The position numbers and the translations under genes were made by a program. Shown here in pieces: positions 1 through 8,604 of a stretch of 64,000 bases of DNA. Source of the DNA: Longimicrobiales bacterium (GTDB lineage Bacteria > Gemmatimonadota > Gemmatimonadetes > Longimicrobiales > Gaopeijiaceae); assembly GCA_028823235.1 (NCBI GenBank), contig JAPKBW010000007.1, positions 62,001-126,000 of the forward strand. Direction: 5' to 3'. Each line of letters begins with the position of its first letter. Position 1 is the stretch's first letter. The notes beneath the pieces are model-generated. The model was given only the letters and a program-made list of their open reading frames with translations, ran no database searches and was not told where the DNA came from.

Positions 1-199
1 TTGCTGCGGGAGTGGAGACACGCATGGAAATTCCTGTATAGGTTGGATCGCGCCAAGCTGGGGCGCGCCCGGGGTGCTCTACAGGAGCACCACGTGGCGG
101 CCCTGTCCACACGCGGCGATCTTCTCCGCGCCGTCGCGCGGCGATTTTGGAAGCATCGCCCATTCGAGGGACCAGCAATTCCTTTCAAGGAGTGTCGAA

Positions 200-3100
200 A
201 TGAAGAAGCGTGTGCCCGTGTGGGTCGGAATTTTCTTGATCATGGCGGGTCTCGCGACCCCCGCGGTCGTCTCGGCCCAAGATGGTGAAGAAGTCGACGA
301 GGCGACGGAGCTCCTGAAGGAAGGGCTGCCGCTTACTCCAGGCCGCACGCTTTCCGAGACGTTCACCGAGGGATCGTGGATCTCTCTCGATGTGAGCCCT
401 GACGGTCAGACGATCGTCTTCGATCTCCTAGGTGATCTCTACACGATGCCTTTTGCGGGGGGCACCGCGACGTCCCTCACGCAGGGCATGGCCTTTGACG
501 GTCAGCCTCGCTTCAGCCCCGACGGACAAACGGTGGCGTTCATCAGCGATAGGAGTGGCGGCGACGGGTTGTGGACCATTTCTGTCGACAAGGCCGACAC
601 GGTCCGGGTCACGAAGGGAAACAACTCGGCCTACCAGTCCCCTGAGTGGACTCCGGACGGTGATTACATCCTTGCCACAAAGCAGAATCCCGGGCAGGGA
701 AAGATGTGGATGTACCACCGGAAGGGGGGTGGGGGAGCGCAGCTGATCGAGGAACCCGAGAACGCTCGGACTACGGGTGCGGCTTTCGGTCCGGATGAGA
801 GGTACATCTGGCATTCTCGCCGGACGGGTACCTGGACCTACAACTCTCCCGGCGCGGACTATCAGCTGTGGGTCTACGATCGCGAGACGGGTGAGAGCTC
901 CTCCCGGTCGGGTCGTTACGGGGGCGCGTTTCGCCCGACCCTGTCACCGGACGGACAATGGCTCGTTTACGGAAGTCGACATGTTTCCGAGACTGGCCTT
1001 CGGATCCGCGACATGGAGACCGGCGACGAGCGATGGCTGGCGTTCCCGGTTCAGAGAGACGAGCAGGAATCACGGGCAGCGCGGGACGCGTACCCGGGGA
1101 TGAGCTTTACGCCCGACTCCCGTGAGGTCGTTGCGTTCTACGGGGGTCACATTTGGCGTGTCCCCCTCGACGGATCTGCGCCGATCGAGATTCCGTTCCG
1201 AGTGAATGCCGAGGTGCCGATGGGGCCGGAGGTCGACTTCGACTACCCCATCGAAGACACACCCACGTTCGTTGCCAAGCAGATTCGTGACGTGGCACCA
1301 TCGCCGGACGGCAAGCGCCTCGCGATCACTGTGATGGGCGATCTCTATGTCACGAACGCACGCGGTGGCGATGTCGTACGGATCGATGACGGCGGATCAA
1401 TGTCTGCAATGCCCGCATGGTCCCCCGATGGTGAGCGCCTCGTCTTTACGACGTACTCGGACGAGTCTGGTGGACATCTGCACTCTGTCCGCGGGAACGG
1501 GAACGACCTGACCCAGCTGACCACGACCGATGCTTTCTATACGCAGGCTGTCTGGTCGCCGGATGGCTCACGGATCCTCGCGATCCGAGGGCCGGGCCGG
1601 GCGTACGAAGAGGCGCTGACCCAGGGTGTGCCTCGCGGGGCCGTCGACCTCGTGGCGCTGCCTTCGTCGGGTGGGGATGCGACCGTGATTACATCTGTCG
1701 CCGGTCTGGCCAGGCCCCATTTTACCACCGATTCCGACCGGATCTATGCCTTCCAGGGAGGCACGGGCCTGATCTCAATGCGCTGGGATGGCACCGATCG
1801 AGAGGAGCACGTACAGGTTCGAGGCGGTACGCCGCCGGGTGGCAGTGGGCCGGGTGCAGCGGCAGGACTGATTCTCATGGCGCCGGTTGGTGACCAGGCG
1901 CTGGCCCAGGTCGGAAACCAGCTCTACACGGTGACGGTGCCCCGTGGGCTGGGCGGCGAGGCCCCGACGATCTCTGTCGGAAATCCCGACGACGCGTCTT
2001 TTCCTGCCTCGCAGCTGACCGACATCGGGGCCCAGTTTCCCGCCTGGAGCAGCGACGGCGGTTCGGTCCACTGGGCGCTGGGGAACGCCTACTTCGTCTA
2101 CGATCTCGGCGCGTCGCAGGTGTTCGCGGACAGTGTGGACGCGGCAGACGACTCCGACGGCGAGGGAGACGAAGAGCCGGGGGAAGATGAGACGGACGAC
2201 GATGACGCGACGTACAGACCCACGGAGGCTCGCATCCGCATCGAGGTGGAGCGGGATATCCCGTCTGGTGTCATCGCGCTGACCGGCGCGCGGATCATCA
2301 CGATGAATGGCGATGAGATCTTCGAGCGCGGCGACATCGTGATTCGGGACAATCGAATCGAGGCAGTCGGGCCTTCAGGGAGTATCACTATCCCCGGTGG
2401 TGCCGAGACGATGGACATGGCAGGAGCGACCATCGTTCCGGGGTTCGTAGATACCCACGCGCATCTACGGGCGTCCTTCAACGTCCATCGGGCGCAGCCA
2501 TGGTCCTACGCAGCGAATCTGGCCTACGGCGTGACCACTGCCCGCGATCCCCAGACCGGGTCGAGTGACGTCCTTTCCTATGAGGACATGATTCGAGCCG
2601 GGACCATGCTTGGACCGCGCATCTACAGCACTGGTCAGGGCGTGTTCTCCGGTGAGCTGATCGGGAGCCTCGACGAGGCACGTGACGTGCTCAGTCGCTA
2701 CTCCGACTATTTCGACACGAAGACGATCAAGATGTACGGCGCTGGCAATCGGGAGGTGCGGCAATGGATCATCCAGGCTGCCCGCGAGCTCGAGCTGATG
2801 CCGACGACCGAGGGAAGTCTCGACCTTCGTCTCAACATGACGATGGCCCAGGATGGGTACTCGGGGACCGAGCACAATCTGCCGGGAGTCCCGCTGTTCA
2901 ACGACGTCACGCAGCTGGTTGCTCAGTCGAACATGGCTACGACGCCGACGATCGTCGTGACCTACGGCGGACCGTGGGGCGAGAACTACTTCTACACGAC
3001 GACCGACGTACTGAGAGATCAGAAGCTGGCGACCTTCACCCCGTTCGAAGAGATCTACTCGAAGGCGGCGCGCAGGGCCGGTGGGCCGGGGTGGTTCGAT

Positions 3101-3538
3101 GAGAGCCAGTACATCCATAAGGAGATCTCCGACTTCATCGATGACGTGGTAGAGGCAGGTGGGCGGGCCGGCGTCGGGAGTCACGGGCAGCTACAGGGGC
3201 TCGGCTATCATTGGGAGCTCTGGCTGGTGGGTTCGTCGGACAGAATGACGAACCACGAGGCCCTTCAGATCGCAACGATCATCGGAGCCGATGCGTTGGG
3301 CCTCGACAACGACGTCGGGTCCCTCGAAGTCGGAAAAATGGCGGACCTCGTCGTGCTCGACAGGAATCCACTCAATGATCTGCGGAACACGAACACGGTC
3401 CGCTTCGTCATGAAGAATGGGCGTCTCTTTGAGGGTGATTCTCTCGCTGAGCGCTGGCCGGAACAGGGCCCCGCCGCGGGCCTGTACTGGCAGAATGACG
3501 GAGCTATGCCGACTCGTACGACCGGTGGCAACGACTGA
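200..3538 (+). CDS. Exported TolB-propeller/amidohydrolase fusion protein
   Basis: The protein has 1112 residues. The start is the ATG at 200, which has AAGGAG about 8 bases upstream and begins a clear signal peptide ending near VVSAQ; earlier in-frame starts would add a non-signal extension. Residues 40-680 hold repeated PDG motifs (SPDGQT, SPDGKR, SPDGER) typical of TolB/WD40-like propeller blades, followed by an acidic Asp/Glu-rich linker near 695-715. The C-terminal 350 residues are an amidohydrolase TIM barrel: HAH near 753-755, a TIKMYG lysine segment, GTEH near 892 and VGSHGQ where many relatives have an Asp. It ends with the usual DLVVLDRNPL segment. Predicted periplasmic hydrolase of cyclic amides or dipeptides; substrate unknown. 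The next gene overlaps its stop by one base. Confidence 0.9.
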   Translation: MKKRVPVWVGIFLIMAGLATPAVVSAQDGEEVDEATELLKEGLPLTPGRTLSETFTEGSWISLDVSPDGQTIVFDLLGDLYTMPFAGGTATSLTQGMAFDGQPRFSPDGQTVAFISDRSGGDGLWTISVDKADTVRVTKGNNSAYQSPEWTPDGDYILATKQNPGQGKMWMYHRKGGGGAQLIEEPENARTTGAAFGPDERYIWHSRRTGTWTYNSPGADYQLWVYDRETGESSSRSGRYGGAFRPTLSPDGQWLVYGSRHVSETGLRIRDMETGDERWLAFPVQRDEQESRAARDAYPGMSFTPDSREVVAFYGGHIWRVPLDGSAPIEIPFRVNAEVPMGPEVDFDYPIEDTPTFVAKQIRDVAPSPDGKRLAITVMGDLYVTNARGGDVVRIDDGGSMSAMPAWSPDGERLVFTTYSDESGGHLHSVRGNGNDLTQLTTTDAFYTQAVWSPDGSRILAIRGPGRAYEEALTQGVPRGAVDLVALPSSGGDATVITSVAGLARPHFTTDSDRIYAFQGGTGLISMRWDGTDREEHVQVRGGTPPGGSGPGAAAGLILMAPVGDQALAQVGNQLYTVTVPRGLGGEAPTISVGNPDDASFPASQLTDIGAQFPAWSSDGGSVHWALGNAYFVYDLGASQVFADSVDAADDSDGEGDEEPGEDETDDDDATYRPTEARIRIEVERDIPSGVIALTGARIITMNGDEIFERGDIVIRDNRIEAVGPSGSITIPGGAETMDMAGATIVPGFVDTHAHLRASFNVHRAQPWSYAANLAYGVTTARDPQTGSSDVLSYEDMIRAGTMLGPRIYSTGQGVFSGELIGSLDEARDVLSRYSDYFDTKTIKMYGAGNREVRQWIIQAARELELMPTTEGSLDLRLNMTMAQDGYSGTEHNLPGVPLFNDVTQLVAQSNMATTPTIVVTYGGPWGENYFYTTTDVLRDQKLATFTPFEEIYSKAARRAGGPGWFDESQYIHKEISDFIDDVVEAGGRAGVGSHGQLQGLGYHWELWLVGSSDRMTNHEALQIATIIGADALGLDNDVGSLEVGKMADLVVLDRNPLNDLRNTNTVRFVMKNGRLFEGDSLAERWPEQGPAAGLYWQNDGAMPTRTTGGND

Positions 3539-4731
3539 TGAAGCCACTCGCCGGCGTCCGTGTCTGTGACGTCACCCAGAACCTCGCTGGCCCGTTCTGT
3601 GCGCAGATCCTTGCAGATCTGGGCGCGACGGTGATAAAGGTCGAGCCGCCGGGCGGCGATCTGGGGAGGACCTGGGGGCCGCCGTTCTGGGGAGGGGATA
3701 GCACGCTCTTTTTAAGTGCTAATCGAGGCAAGCGCAGCATCATTCTCGACCTCAAGCAGTCGGAGGGCATGGCTGTCCTGGGGAGACTCGCCGAGAGTTG
3801 CGATGTCTTCGTCCAGGCTTCACGCCCCCAAACGGCTGAACGACTGGGCATCGACTACGCGTCGGTCCGAGCGTGGCGCGAGGACGTGATCCATCTGTCG
3901 ATCAGCGCGTATGGTCAGGACGGCCCGATGAGCGAACAGCCTGGCTATGACCCGCTCATGCAGGCGTATGCAGGGATTATTTCGGTCACCGGGCAGCCGG
4001 GCGGCCCTCCGACCCGGGTCGGTGGGTCGGTGGTCGACTTTGGGACGGGCATGTGGGGAGCGATCGCCGTCTTGGCAGCACTGCGCGAACGGGATGCGAC
4101 GGGGCAGGGGGCCTCGGTTGAGGCGTCGCTCATGGACACGTCACTTGCCTGGGTCTCCTATCACATGATGGGCTATCTCGCGACCGGCGAGGTCCCAGGA
4201 CCCATGGGTTCCAGCCTAGGTGCGATTGCGCCGTATCGTGCCTTCCAGACGACAGATGGACATGTGATGATCGCGTCGGGGAATGACCCAATCTTCGGAC
4301 GACTCTGCCTGGCGCTGGATCTGCCGGACCTTGCAGCTGACAAGCGTTTCACGTCGAATCCTCGGCGAGTCGAGTCTCGCGAAGTACTCGACCCGCTTGT
4401 TGAGGCTCGCACACGAGCCTACTCGACCGAAGAACTGCTCTCGTTGCTGCGCGAGCACTCCGTACCAGCGTCTGCGATTCAGTCGATCGCCGATGTGGTG
4501 GAAGACGAGCAGGTCCTGGCGGCAGGAATGGTGCCCATTGTGCCAAACGAGCGAGCCGAGGGGTATCGAGATGTCTCTCTTCCTGTGCGCCTCAACGACG
4601 AGCGCCCGAGAGGCGAACATCCGCCGCCACGGTCAGGTGAGCACACGAATGAGGTGCTAGCTGAGCTTGGCTTCACTACTGACGAGGTCGAGCGTCTCCG
4701 CGCCGATGGTGCCGTAGAAGCTGCGGGGTAG
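3538..4731 (+). CDS. CaiB/BaiF family class III CoA-transferase
   Basis: The protein has 397 residues, the normal length for the family. It starts LAGVRVCDVTQNLAGPF and continues with LADLGATVIKVEPPGGD, the hallmark CoA-binding N-terminus of formyl-CoA, carnitine and succinyl-CoA transferases. The catalytic aspartate is expected in SLMDTSLAW near residue 200. Members move CoA between carboxylic acids in the cytoplasm; the substrate cannot be read from the sequence. The ATG overlaps the stop of the preceding amidohydrolase (TGATG), so the two are probably cotranscribed. It converges with the minus-strand gene that ends 5 bases further on. Confidence 0.92.
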   Translation: MKPLAGVRVCDVTQNLAGPFCAQILADLGATVIKVEPPGGDLGRTWGPPFWGGDSTLFLSANRGKRSIILDLKQSEGMAVLGRLAESCDVFVQASRPQTAERLGIDYASVRAWREDVIHLSISAYGQDGPMSEQPGYDPLMQAYAGIISVTGQPGGPPTRVGGSVVDFGTGMWGAIAVLAALRERDATGQGASVEASLMDTSLAWVSYHMMGYLATGEVPGPMGSSLGAIAPYRAFQTTDGHVMIASGNDPIFGRLCLALDLPDLAADKRFTSNPRRVESREVLDPLVEARTRAYSTEELLSLLREHSVPASAIQSIADVVEDEQVLAAGMVPIVPNERAEGYRDVSLPVRLNDERPRGEHPPPRSGEHTNEVLAELGFTTDEVERLRADGAVEAAG

Positions 4732-4736
4732 CGGAG

Positions 4737-5669
4737 TCATGGCCCTGGAACGAGAGCGATCCGGAAGCCGATAAATGGTCGGCGCGCTCCCGGGTCTGCA
4801 CCGCCTCGGTTCGCCGCGCGGATGTGCTGCTCAGGGTCTCCGAACGATCCGCCCCGCATGACCCATAGTGCCTCCGCCCCGAGGGCCGCCCCGTCGTCAC
4901 TCGTCGTGAACGGATACGCTTGATACGGACTGCGAGTCCACTCCCAGACGTTACCAGCGAGATCTGAGATCGGATAAGCGCACTCCGGGCACGGGAACGT
5001 CCCTACGCGCGCTGTGCTTCTCGTCCGGAACTGGGCTCGATCTGCCCGTGGCTCGCTGCCCCACGGGAAGATCCTCGCGTCCGTGCCCCGGGCGGCCTTC
5101 TCCCATTGCGCCTCATCGGGGAGATCGACTCGCCAGCCCTCTCCCAGCAGTCGCGTGAGCGGCTCGGGCACGCCGCTCGAAGCCCGCAGTGCCTGGTCGA
5201 GCCATCGTGCGTAGGCCACGGCGTCCGTCCACGAGACGTTTGTCACCGGATAGTCTGGTGAGACCCGAAGCGCCGCCGGGTCGACAACCGTGTGTCCTGA
5301 AGCCTGGACGAAGGCACGATACTGGGCTCCCGTGACCTCGAAGCGGGCAACGTAGTACGTCGGGAGGTGCACGATTCCCTGGACTCTGCCTTCGCCCCAC
5401 CACTCGACGTCGAAGGCGAGCGAGTCGACTCCTGGATGGCTTCCCATTGTAAATGTGCCTTCGGGAATCGCGACGAAGCCGGCCAGATCGTCCGCCGGGA
5501 GATGCCACAGGTCAGCCCGGAAGCCGTCCCGGACATCGGCACTCGCATTGGAGGGCGCGACGGTTGCCCTCTCCTTGTCACTGGCTTCGGGAGCCAACTG
5601 AAGGGCGGTCCACGTGGCCCCGACAAGCAGTGCCGCCGCCGCCCCAACTCCCAACTGCGACTGGTTCAC
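4737..5669 (-). CDS. Membrane-anchored formylglycine-generating-enzyme-like (SUMF1 domain) protein
   Basis: The protein has 310 residues from a GTG at 5669 that overlaps the upstream stop (GTGA); an ATG at 5717 would make a 16-residue longer form overlapping the upstream gene by 52 bases. A hydrophobic segment (GVGAAAALLVGATW) at the N-terminus is a signal or anchor. The rest is an FGE-sulfatase fold: IPEGTFTMGS, FEVTGAQYRAF, PVTNVSWTDAVAYARWL, LPDEAQWEKAARG, DLAGNVWEWT, MRGGSFGD and GFRIAL. The paired cysteines of true sulfatase-maturing enzymes are not present in the segment after RGGSF, so formylglycine formation is unlikely and a structural or other role is more probable. Translationally coupled to the RnfD-like membrane protein. 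Confidence 0.87.
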   Translation of the reverse strand: MNQSQLGVGAAAALLVGATWTALQLAPEASDKERATVAPSNASADVRDGFRADLWHLPADDLAGFVAIPEGTFTMGSHPGVDSLAFDVEWWGEGRVQGIVHLPTYYVARFEVTGAQYRAFVQASGHTVVDPAALRVSPDYPVTNVSWTDAVAYARWLDQALRASSGVPEPLTRLLGEGWRVDLPDEAQWEKAARGTDARIFPWGSEPRADRAQFRTRSTARVGTFPCPECAYPISDLAGNVWEWTRSPYQAYPFTTSDDGAALGAEALWVMRGGSFGDPEQHIRAANRGGADPGARRPFIGFRIALVPGP

Positions 5670-7249
5670 GGGGCGCCCGAGGTCGCATTGCATGCGAATG
5701 TCCACCCGTGGCTGCACGCTTTTACGTAGAGATCACCGTCGGACACCTCCATGAGGTTCAGCCCCCCCTCACGAAGGAGGAGCCGTAGATCCAGAGGTCG
5801 AGGAGACGCGGTGAGTTTCTCGACTGGTTCGAGAAGGTTGAGACACCCCGGTTGGAAGCGCAGCTCACATGCGCGGGCGAAATATTTGCTACCCAGCGCT
5901 GCGTCGGTCGCCGTCATGCCCCCATTGGAATAGTGGACACCGAGCTCGTTGCAGGCCCAGGCCGAATTGTCTCCGCAGTAGCTCGCCTCGATCTGAAGCA
6001 AGCGGTGGCACGCGTTGGGCTTCCCGTCTGCGCACGCTGTCTGCCAGAAAGGCAGCTGGTCCCCCGGGTGGGTGCCGTCTGCCTTCCCGCTCATCGCCAT
6101 GACTCCGAAAAAGGCGATCCATATCCCGATGTGGGCCAGGTTCAGCTTCCGCAGGTGGGCGGGGTCTCCTCCGAATCCGACGAGGCCCGGGATTCTGATC
6201 CCGCGCCTATCGATGGACCGTACCGCCATGTCGATACCCCGCACGCTCAGGTTCAGCAGCGGGACGCACAGGAGCTTGTCGTAAAACGTCGGAGCCCCCG
6301 CGCTCGCGAGAACGGTGTACAGGGCGAAAACGCCAACACCATAGAGCGCGCCGAACACCGTCTTACCGAGCGGGGTTCGTGGCGACGTAGATGGGTCCGT
6401 GATCAGCAGGTGCAGCCCAAGAAAGACCGCGGCCGGAATCTCCGAATCGACGAAATACGGCACTCCGGCCCAGGCCGAGTAGGCCGCACTCAGCCCGAAC
6501 AGCACGGCTGCGGCTGTGCCTGCCACGAGCGTGATCGAGAAGAAGTACATGACCACGAGGCCCATCATGAACAAAAATGTGTAGATATCCGGGGCTAGGG
6601 TCAGCGTCGATGCGATCTCTTGCCCCCAAGTGAGATCCGTCGTCCCGGTCGCGATCAGGGCCAGGGAAAACAGGCCCAGCGCGAAGGCTGATGGGTTGAA
6701 GATGTGGACCCGCCGGTCATCCCGAGTCCACTGCACGAATTCCTTTCCGAGGAATCCGACCGCAATCATCAGAAACTGCAGGTAAAACCAGTCGTCCTTG
6801 AACCACAGGAAGAGATTGATGCTCAGGATGATCGGGAATGGACCAAATCCGAGGGAGTAGCGCCGACCTCGAAGCCACGTGAGCACTATGTCGAAGCCGT
6901 AGGCGAACGTGAGCTGCGCCGCGATTAGCAGAGACATGTCGTACACGGGTCGCCAGTGCCAGCCCCAGTAGGTGAGCACCGCGACCTGAACGGCCGCCTG
7001 GATGTAGTGCTGCGATCGAAGCACTACATCAATGCCTGGCCTGGTCCCCGTCGTGTGCCCACGCACCAGCATTGCCGCCTGACCGAGAAGCAGAAGCGCG
7101 GCCGCGACATAGAACGACGCCAAGAGCGTGTCGTTACTCTGTACTCTCGCGGTGAGCGTGAGAAGCCCCAGAAGGACAGCCGCGATGGTCGGCCCCCATA
7201 TGCCGACTGGGACTGAATCTCTTGCGGGAGGTTGTGTGTCTGACGACAT
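5666..7249 (-). CDS. RnfD/NqrB-like multi-pass membrane protein with CX7C repeat tail
   Basis: The protein has 527 residues. The first 385 or so contain about ten hydrophobic segments and resemble the NqrB/RnfD fold: IFNPSAFALGLFSL, and LLITDPSTSPRTPLGKTVFG, which matches the TDPxTSP element of RnfD. I do not see the S/T-G-A-T motif where RnfD and NqrB carry covalent FMN, so flavinylation is doubtful. The last 130 residues form a soluble tail with four CX7C pairs (ACADGKPNAC, YCGDNSAWAC, ACELRFQPGC, ACSHGWTFAC), the cysteine spacing of Sel1-like Hcp repeats, presumably disulfide-bonded outside the cytoplasm. Coupled by GTGA to the SUMF1-like gene. Role unknown; a redox or transport function is inference. 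Confidence 0.8.
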   Translation of the reverse strand: MSSDTQPPARDSVPVGIWGPTIAAVLLGLLTLTARVQSNDTLLASFYVAAALLLLGQAAMLVRGHTTGTRPGIDVVLRSQHYIQAAVQVAVLTYWGWHWRPVYDMSLLIAAQLTFAYGFDIVLTWLRGRRYSLGFGPFPIILSINLFLWFKDDWFYLQFLMIAVGFLGKEFVQWTRDDRRVHIFNPSAFALGLFSLALIATGTTDLTWGQEIASTLTLAPDIYTFLFMMGLVVMYFFSITLVAGTAAAVLFGLSAAYSAWAGVPYFVDSEIPAAVFLGLHLLITDPSTSPRTPLGKTVFGALYGVGVFALYTVLASAGAPTFYDKLLCVPLLNLSVRGIDMAVRSIDRRGIRIPGLVGFGGDPAHLRKLNLAHIGIWIAFFGVMAMSGKADGTHPGDQLPFWQTACADGKPNACHRLLQIEASYCGDNSAWACNELGVHYSNGGMTATDAALGSKYFARACELRFQPGCLNLLEPVEKLTASPRPLDLRLLLREGGLNLMEVSDGDLYVKACSHGWTFACNATSGAP

Positions 7250-7424
7250 CGGGCCGAGTCGAGCGGTACCGGGGGACCCACGGAGCGCGCGGGTGGACGG
7301 CGGAGAAGCTAGGTGAGGGGGCAGTGCCGAGAAAGCGTACGCGCGCGCGGTCGGCCATGTCGGACTTTCGGGCTCATCCGTACTTTGGTGTTCGCCTCAT
7401 GGGATCAAACGGAGAAGCAGACGG
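7250..7424. promoter_or_regulatory. Divergent intergenic region
   Basis: This 175-base gap separates the minus-strand RnfD-like gene from the plus-strand NHL lipoprotein gene, so it should carry promoters for both. GGAG at 7411 serves as the ribosome binding site for the rightward gene. I could not assign convincing -35 and -10 boxes or an operator. Confidence 0.4.
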
Positions 7425-8570
7425 ATGAAGGTACGGCAAAGTTTTTCAGCTCTGGTGCTCGCCATCGGGGCGGCAACAGTGCTCGGCGCATGCTCCTCGG
7501 ACTCAACACCGAGCGACTCCGGTGCGATGGCCTCGTCGGGCGGAGTCCCGACCTTTGCAGTAGATCCGTCGTGGCCGTTGGAGATGCCGAACGACTGGAT
7601 TATGGGTGCTGTCACTGCGGTCTTCGTGGATGCGCAAGATCATGTCTGGGTCACGCATCTCCCCGAGACACTCACCCCTGAAGAGTTGTCAGCGGTGCAG
7701 GATCCGCCGATGGGTCTGTGCTGCCGACCCGCGCCCGTCGTTGTAGAGTTCGACCAGGATGGGAACGTCGTCCAGGGCTGGGGAGACCCGGCCACCCAAG
7801 ACGTATCGGAGTTCCCCAGAAATGCCCACGGTCTCTTCGTCGACCACAATGACAACGTCTGGGTTGGCACCTATCGCCATCATCGGGTCATGAAGTTCAC
7901 TCGCGATGGCGAGCTGCTCATGCAGATCGGGGAGTACGACGAGACCGGCGGCAGCAATGATCCTGATCTCCTCGGGGGGCCCGCAGGTATCTGGGTCGAT
8001 CCTAACACGAACGAAGTCTTCATCGGAGACGGATACAGAAACCGGCGGGTCGTGGTCTATGACGCGGACACCGGTGAGTACAAGCGGCATTGGGGCGCGT
8101 ACGGAGAAACCCCGGTTGACGACTACTCCTACGACTTCGGTGGAGCCGACCACGAGGCATCACCTCCCGAGCAGTTCTCCACGGTCCACGGGCTGACTGG
8201 CTCGAACGATGGGCTGATCTATGTCGCCGACCGACGAGGGAACCGGATCCAGGTCTTCCAGCAGAGTGGCGAGTTCGTCGCAGAGAAGATCATCGAGTCG
8301 AGCACCCTCGCCTCGGGGTCTGCGTTCGTAATTGCGCTCTCCCCCGATGCTGAACAGGAGTGGCTCTACCTGGCGGACGGCACCAACCACAAGGTCTGGG
8401 TCCTGCGGCGCTCGGACCTCGAAGTCGTTGGAGACTTCGGTCGTGGCGGCCGGCAGGTTGGGCAGTTCCTCCGGCCTCATGGCATGGGCATCGACTCGCA
8501 CGGTAACCTTTACGTGGGCGAGGCCTCGACGGGACGCCGGGTGCAGAAATTCTCGGTGTCCGGTGGCTAG
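7425..8570 (+). CDS. NHL-repeat beta-propeller lipoprotein
   Basis: The protein has 381 residues. It starts with a lipoprotein signal (MKVRQSF, hydrophobic core, lipobox LGAC at about residues 20-23) followed by a Ser/Thr/Gly-rich tether. The mature part carries NHL-type blades, each with a phrase such as GLFVDHNDNVWVGTYRHHRVMKF, GIWVDPNTNEVFIGDGYRNR, GLIYVADRRGNRIQVF and GIDSHGNLYVGEAS, giving a six-bladed propeller. Related proteins include peptidyl-alpha-hydroxyglycine lyase-like propellers, but no catalytic assignment is safe. GGAG 11 bases upstream supports the ATG. A second exported-protein gene follows 34 bases later. Confidence 0.88.
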   Translation: MKVRQSFSALVLAIGAATVLGACSSDSTPSDSGAMASSGGVPTFAVDPSWPLEMPNDWIMGAVTAVFVDAQDHVWVTHLPETLTPEELSAVQDPPMGLCCRPAPVVVEFDQDGNVVQGWGDPATQDVSEFPRNAHGLFVDHNDNVWVGTYRHHRVMKFTRDGELLMQIGEYDETGGSNDPDLLGGPAGIWVDPNTNEVFIGDGYRNRRVVVYDADTGEYKRHWGAYGETPVDDYSYDFGGADHEASPPEQFSTVHGLTGSNDGLIYVADRRGNRIQVFQQSGEFVAEKIIESSTLASGSAFVIALSPDAEQEWLYLADGTNHKVWVLRRSDLEVVGDFGRGGRQVGQFLRPHGMGIDSHGNLYVGEASTGRRVQKFSVSGG

Positions 8571-8604
8571 GGCTGGGCTGAGCCGAGCGACGCCGGAGCG
8601 ACGC

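Noticed and set aside
1-288. Open frame at the left edge that overlaps the first gene
   Set aside because: It is rich in Arg, Trp and Gly, shows no domain, and runs into the signal peptide region of the amidohydrolase gene, whose ATG at 200 has a good ribosome site.
2465-3184. 239-codon minus-strand frame opposite the amidohydrolase domain
   Set aside because: The opposite strand encodes a complete catalytic domain; this frame has Arg/Val/His-rich composition typical of an antisense shadow.
5852-6598. 248-codon plus-strand frame opposite the RnfD-like gene
   Set aside because: It is the antisense of clear membrane-helix codons and is full of Arg, Gln and His; no domain.
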